Shown here: positions 59,913 through 64,000 of the stretch, in pieces | Numbering within the stretch: position 1 is the first letter of the stretch | How the letters are laid out: each line of letters starts with the position of its first letter | NCBI GenBank assembly: GCA_039105265.1 | Contig: JAPFFF010000065.1 | Span: 62,001-126,000 of the forward strand | Origin: Tritrichomonas musculus | Lineage: Eukaryota; Parabasalia; Tritrichomonadida; Tritrichomonadidae | Length of the DNA: 64,000 bases | Reading direction: 5' to 3' | Program-made: the position numbers and the translations under genes | The notes under the pieces: model-generated | The model's database searches: none | What the model was told of the DNA's origin: nothing | The model's input: only the letters and a program-made list of their open reading frames with translations

Positions 59913-62261
59913 TTATTCATCTTCAATTTTAACTATTTTTGCTCCTGCATTGATATAAATGAAACAAAATAGATTGTCGTAAAAAGCTTCAGCATCATAT
60001 GTCATTTTGGTGGCATTTGGAAGAGATATAATGATCAGTTCTTCTACAAAACAATAATTCTTTATATGAAGTTCTTCTGACAGAAATTCAATATGATTTA
60101 ATTTTGAAAAAAAGAATGCTTTCGCACCTATTTCTTTAACACGCTTTGGAACAATGATTCTATTAATAGATGAAAAAGAAAAGGCTCCATCCTCAATTAA
60201 ACAAAGCTCAGAATCTTCATCAAAAGTAATTTCAGTAAGATTATTACATTGTTGAAAAGCACATGAACAAATACACTTAATGAAGGAAGGAACATGAATA
60301 TTTCCAATATCACGAGAGGCAAATGAAATTGAATCGAATACTTCATCATTTGGATCTTTTTTTCCAAGTAAAATTTTATCGTCAAAAAGATGGAAATTTT
60401 TGTTTTCCGGTGATAAATTTATATTGATTAAATTTGGCGTTAATGAACACCATCCACTTTTGAGTTCATTTACTTTTGGTGGTATAGACAACTCTTTAAT
60501 TATAGTTCCTTCAAAAGCATAATCACCAATTGAACGAATTTCAGCATTTTTTTCAAATTCAATACGCTCAAGCATTTTACAATCACAAAAACAAAAACTC
60601 TCAATAATTTCAACACTTTTAGGAATTACAAACTCTTTAATTTTCATTAAAGTAAAAGCTCCTCTTCCCAAAGAACGAATTTTCGTATCAATTGGAAATG
60701 AAATCTTTTTCAAATTTCTACAATGACAAAAAGAAAAAGAACCGATTCTCTCAACAAAAGAAGGAATGACAATATTATTAATATCACGTCTAACAAATAA
60801 AATGACATTATAATTGTCACTTTTTTCATCAGATTTTCCAATAACCATTTGATTATTAACATTCAGAAAGTTTTTATTTTGAGGAGATATACAAACATTA
60901 TTCAAATAAGGAGTGTTGAAACACCAACCTTCTTCAAGCTTTTCAACTTTTGATGGAATCATCAATGATGTGATTGATGTTGCATCAAAAGCTATTAATC
61001 CAATTGATTGAAGCTCAGAATCAACATCAATATGAATACTTCTTAAAAATATACTTTTTCTAAAGGCACCTTCTTTTATTTCTTTGATTTGCTTTGGTAT
61101 TCGTATTGATTTAATTTCTGTTTTCGCAAAGGCAAATTCATCAATCGCACAAAGGTCAAAATCATCTGGAAACTCTAGTGATTTCAACTTACTATGTGAG
61201 AACAAATATCCACCAATGTGTGTGACGTGACTAGGAATTGTAAACTTCTCAATTAATGTATATTGAAAGGCGCAGCTACCAATTGATTCCAACTCAGAAA
61301 ATTCAGAGAATTCAATTGTTTTCAATTTAGGACAATGAAAGGAATTTTCACCAATTTGCTTGACATGATTGGGAATTGAGATTGATTCGATTGATGACGA
61401 ATAAAATGCCAAGTTCCCAATTGAAACAAGTTCTGAATCTACAGAAAAAGTGACGGTTTTAAGATTACTACAATTACAGAATGCACAGTTCCCAATTTCA
61501 GTGACATACATCGGAATAGATATGCTTTCAATCGCCGTCATGAAAAAAGAACATGCACCTATTATTGAAAGTTCAGAACTTTCAGAAAAAGTGACACTTT
61601 TTAAATTCATACATTTTGAAAAAGCATGATCTTTAATTTCGGTTACATGCGTTGGAATCGAAATGGACTCAATAGCAGACTCACTAAAAGCACCTTCTGG
61701 AATTTGCTCAATTTCTGAAAGCTCTGAAAAAGTAACACTTTTTAAATGATGACAATTTTCAAAGGCCTGTGGCCCAATAATTGAAACATGGCTCGGAATT
61801 GTTATGGATTCAATAGACGTGCTATGAAATGCATACTCACTGATAATCCGAAGACTTGGTAATTCAGAAAATTCAACTGTCATGAGTTGGCTGCATTTGA
61901 AGAAGCAGCTCTTGCCAATTCTGCGGACACTGTTTGGTAGTGATATCGATTCAATCGAAGATTCTCTAAAGGCAGCTTCACCGATTTCTACAATTTCTGA
62001 ATCTTCTGGAAATTGAATACTTATAATTTGTTGGTTCTTACAAAATGAATATGGTTCAATATCAGTAACAACATATTCATTAAAATAATAATTGATTGAT
62101 CGCGGTATAAAAATATCATCCTTTGCTTTTGGAGAATTAACAATAGAGGCCGTAAAATCAATACTGTCAATATTATATGATAAGCCACATATTTCTATAA
62201 TATTCATATATGAAAATTTTAACGATGAAAATTGACCATAATAGGTCAATACATATAACAT
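59913..62261 (-). CDS. BspA-like leucine-rich repeat protein
   Basis: 782 residues from ATG at 62261, almost wholly LRR_5 repeats of about 23 residues in the BspA style: pairs such as SIESISIPTHVTEIKDHAF and MNLKSVTFSESSELSIIG alternate, more than twenty in all. There is no signal peptide and no C-terminal membrane segment, so it is probably cytosolic or released. The second Met (MNIIEICGLSYNIDS) is an alternative start. BspA-like proteins are the largest families in trichomonads and some bind host or bacterial surfaces; many, as here, lack targeting signals. High internal similarity suggests growth by repeat duplication. It is a close neighbour of, and same strand as, the next BspA gene. Confidence 0.93.
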   Translation of the reverse strand: MLYVLTYYGQFSSLKFSYMNIIEICGLSYNIDSIDFTASIVNSPKAKDDIFIPRSINYYFNEYVVTDIEPYSFCKNQQIISIQFPEDSEIVEIGEAAFRESSIESISLPNSVRRIGKSCFFKCSQLMTVEFSELPSLRIISEYAFHSTSIESITIPSHVSIIGPQAFENCHHLKSVTFSELSEIEQIPEGAFSESAIESISIPTHVTEIKDHAFSKCMNLKSVTFSESSELSIIGACSFFMTAIESISIPMYVTEIGNCAFCNCSNLKTVTFSVDSELVSIGNLAFYSSSIESISIPNHVKQIGENSFHCPKLKTIEFSEFSELESIGSCAFQYTLIEKFTIPSHVTHIGGYLFSHSKLKSLEFPDDFDLCAIDEFAFAKTEIKSIRIPKQIKEIKEGAFRKSIFLRSIHIDVDSELQSIGLIAFDATSITSLMIPSKVEKLEEGWCFNTPYLNNVCISPQNKNFLNVNNQMVIGKSDEKSDNYNVILFVRRDINNIVIPSFVERIGSFSFCHCRNLKKISFPIDTKIRSLGRGAFTLMKIKEFVIPKSVEIIESFCFCDCKMLERIEFEKNAEIRSIGDYAFEGTIIKELSIPPKVNELKSGWCSLTPNLININLSPENKNFHLFDDKILLGKKDPNDEVFDSISFASRDIGNIHVPSFIKCICSCAFQQCNNLTEITFDEDSELCLIEDGAFSFSSINRIIVPKRVKEIGAKAFFFSKLNHIEFLSEELHIKNYCFVEELIIISLPNATKMTYDAEAFYDNLFCFIYINAGAKIVKIEDE

Positions 62262-62391
62262 GCCAAAATTTTAATTCTATTTTTTATTTAATTATTTATT
62301 TATTTATAAAATACTTTTCTTTTTATTCAATATGAATAAAAGAAAAAATTTATTTAGCCAAAACTATTTTATTAAATGAAATGTTAAAAAT
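62262..62391. other. Short spacer between two BspA genes
   Basis: 130 bp, AT-rich. Holds the 3' end signals of the upstream gene and the start of the downstream one. Confidence 0.4.
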
Positions 62392-64000
62392 CTATCTTTC
62401 ACCTTTATCTTCTTCTTCCTCTTCAATGACTGGATCATTATTAATAGTATATATTGGTTGCTGTGAAGTAACCAAAGGCTGAGACAAATACAATTTTTTC
62501 TGATTCTTTCTCTTAATTACACATACAATAAAAATTGTAATCAAAATAATAGCCAGAAGCACAGCCAAAATAATTACAACAAGCACCACAATATGAGTCT
62601 TAAAGTAATTTGGACAATGACGACCGTTTATAATTTTTTCATTGAAAAAGTGAACAACATCATCTTTATGGTTATCGTTGACCATCACACACTTGATGTC
62701 CTTGCATTCGACAAACGATTGGTCATTTAAAAAGAGGGATGAGAAGTCAAATCTCAAGTCAATTGATTGAATTAACGACGATGAAAATGCATGGCCAAAA
62801 ATGGTCAAATTGGTAGGAGACGAACCTCCTTTGAATTTCAGTTTGTGAGAAAGAGGACATCCATGGAATGCGTACTCACCAATTGAACTTATCGACCATT
62901 TATCAAATTTGAATGATTTCAATGCAGTACAATTTTCAAAGGCTCCATTTTCTATCGTTGCAACCAGATTTGGATCAGATTGAAGCAATTCAATCGACTG
63001 AAGTGAAGTGCATGAATAGAACGCATGATACGAGATAAGAAGAGGCTGATTCTCAAATGTGACAGTCTTAAGTCCAGTGCAACATTCAAATGCACTAGAA
63101 TTAATGCATTTCAATGATGGAAAGTGAAGTGATGTGATGTTAGCACAATTGAAAAAGCACTTGCTGTCGATAGATTCAAGATTTGGCTGGAAAATGATAT
63201 CGTGGAGTGATGAACAATCAGCAAATGTATTAAATGATAATGATGCGAATTTACTTTTTGAAAGGTCTATCTCAAAAAGTGATGTACAATGGTCAAATGC
63301 TCCATATTGAATTTCTGAACAAACAGAAAAATCGAAGCTTTTAAGTGCAAAGCAATATTGGAAGGCTTCGATTCCGACTATATAATTAGGAGAAGAAGTT
63401 ATGAAATCTTCTAAGAGGACGCATTCAAAAAAGGCTTCCAAACCGACAGATTTCAATTGACTTCCACATTCGAACTTTTTCAAACTGAAACAATTTAAAA
63501 AGCATCTAGATCCAATGACTTCAACTGACTGTAAAGAAGGGATTGACTCCAATGATTTACAATTCATGAATGTCTGTTTTCCAATAGTTTTTAAAGCTGG
63601 AAAAGAATCAATACGAGTTAAACTAATACATGAGAAAAATGTGTAATCAAGCAACGTGCAATATTCAAGGTTTTCAACTTCAGTTAGATTGAAACAGTGA
63701 GCAAAAGTGTAATGCAATTGATAAGGCGTTTTGGGCAAGACAACTCTTGACAAGTGGTAACAAGAAGCGAATGCTGAGTCCAAATTAACATTGCATGAGG
63801 AATCAAAAATCACTTCAGAGAGATTAAGTTTGCATTCAAAAAATACAGCTTTCAAATCAAGAGTTCCTTTTGTCCCTGAAAAAGTGAGCGATTGCAAGTC
63901 GGTGCCTTCAAATGAATTCAAATCAAAAACTGCCAAATTTCGTGGCAAAATGATTGAAGTCAAATTTGGACAATCTTGAAAGATTGGTAAAACTTCCTCC
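62392..64000 (-). CDS. Membrane-anchored BspA-like surface protein, 5' end outside window
   Basis: The frame is open to the right edge (it continues upstream as EEVLPIFQDCPNLTSI), so the N-terminus is missing; the in-window TTG at 63963 is not a start. The visible 536 residues carry LRR_5 repeats of the BspA type (CFFNCANITSLHFPSLKCI, AFECCTGLKTVTF), then a single membrane span (HIVVLVVIILAVLLAIILIT) followed by a basic stop-transfer (VIKRKNQKK) and a cytoplasmic tail with PVIEEEEEDKGER. This is the type I surface topology known for the subset of BspA-like proteins thought to act in adhesion. Ordered Cys at the LRR loops suggest stabilising contacts. Confidence 0.93.
   Translation of the reverse strand, partial: EEVLPIFQDCPNLTSIILPRNLAVFDLNSFEGTDLQSLTFSGTKGTLDLKAVFFECKLNLSEVIFDSSCNVNLDSAFASCYHLSRVVLPKTPYQLHYTFAHCFNLTEVENLEYCTLLDYTFFSCISLTRIDSFPALKTIGKQTFMNCKSLESIPSLQSVEVIGSRCFLNCFSLKKFECGSQLKSVGLEAFFECVLLEDFITSSPNYIVGIEAFQYCFALKSFDFSVCSEIQYGAFDHCTSLFEIDLSKSKFASLSFNTFADCSSLHDIIFQPNLESIDSKCFFNCANITSLHFPSLKCINSSAFECCTGLKTVTFENQPLLISYHAFYSCTSLQSIELLQSDPNLVATIENGAFENCTALKSFKFDKWSISSIGEYAFHGCPLSHKLKFKGGSSPTNLTIFGHAFSSSLIQSIDLRFDFSSLFLNDQSFVECKDIKCVMVNDNHKDDVVHFFNEKIINGRHCPNYFKTHIVVLVVIILAVLLAIILITIFIVCVIKRKNQKKLYLSQPLVTSQQPIYTINNDPVIEEEEEDKGER

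Noticed and set aside
1-64000. Spliceosomal introns of the trichomonad type
   Set aside because: I looked for the conserved 3' motif ACTAACACACAG and for GTAYGT at breaks in relic genes and recognised none.

Overview
The window reads as nuclear DNA of a parabasalid flagellate, most likely Tritrichomonas (T. foetus-like) or a close relative of Trichomonas. The evidence is the very AT-rich, homopolymer-studded spacers; single-exon genes with no intron that I could recognise; several start codons preceded at 4-28 nt by a TCA-pyrimidine-(A/T) initiator; and typical trichomonad families (BspA-like leucine-rich proteins, a Sel1-repeat kinase, a two-repeat Myb, orphan Arf/Rab GTPases). Coding sequence uses the standard code. 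Three tRNA genes or relics are scattered singly. I saw no rRNA, CRISPR array or virus-like element.

Layout. 1-2954 (-): a large gene that runs off the left edge and joins a von Willebrand A domain, a ubiquitin-conjugating (E2) domain and a U-box (E3) domain. 3.2-4.5 kb: a decayed BspA gene, then a tRNA-Gly-like gene. 5.1-7.2 kb: glycogen branching enzyme. 7.2-13.5 kb: small genes (an orphan and a free-standing UBR-box protein), a BspA relic, a mariner-type remnant, a solo transposon end and a membrane-protein relic. 14-17.8 kb: a Gly/His repeat microprotein and a chimeric pseudogene (esterase joined to an ABC half-transporter). 19.6-25.4 kb: tRNA-Ala, an orphan helical protein, a carrier-like protein, an Arf-like GTPase and tRNA-Asp. 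25.4-32.1 kb: a 1,596-residue Sel1-repeat kinase, a gene relic and a Cys-rich orphan.

32.8-46.4 kb is a transposon-rich block. A 3.4 kb element with a 10-bp target duplication has two further elements nested in it. A second element (8-bp target duplication) carries a captured gene fragment between internal inverted repeats. A sugar transporter gene follows. Then comes a complete Mutator-like (MULE) transposon of 5.76 kb with a 9-bp target duplication, an intact transposase and an arm that has been tandemly amplified. 47-53.8 kb: R2R3 Myb, a long gene-poor stretch, a degenerate transposase and a divergent Rab. 54.7-60 kb: an 18-copy 31-bp minisatellite, a ubiquitin-like-domain gene, a YbaK-like deacylase and an eight-module ubiquitin-like gene with one frameshift. 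59.9-64 kb: two BspA-like genes, the last with a membrane anchor and running off the right edge.

There are no operons; genes alternate strand and are separated by AT-rich spacers. A loose theme is ubiquitin biology (E2/U-box fusion, UBR box, one Ubl protein, one poly-Ubl protein). The main story is repeated transposon insertion, nesting, end amplification and gene-fragment capture, together with decay of large surface-protein families.
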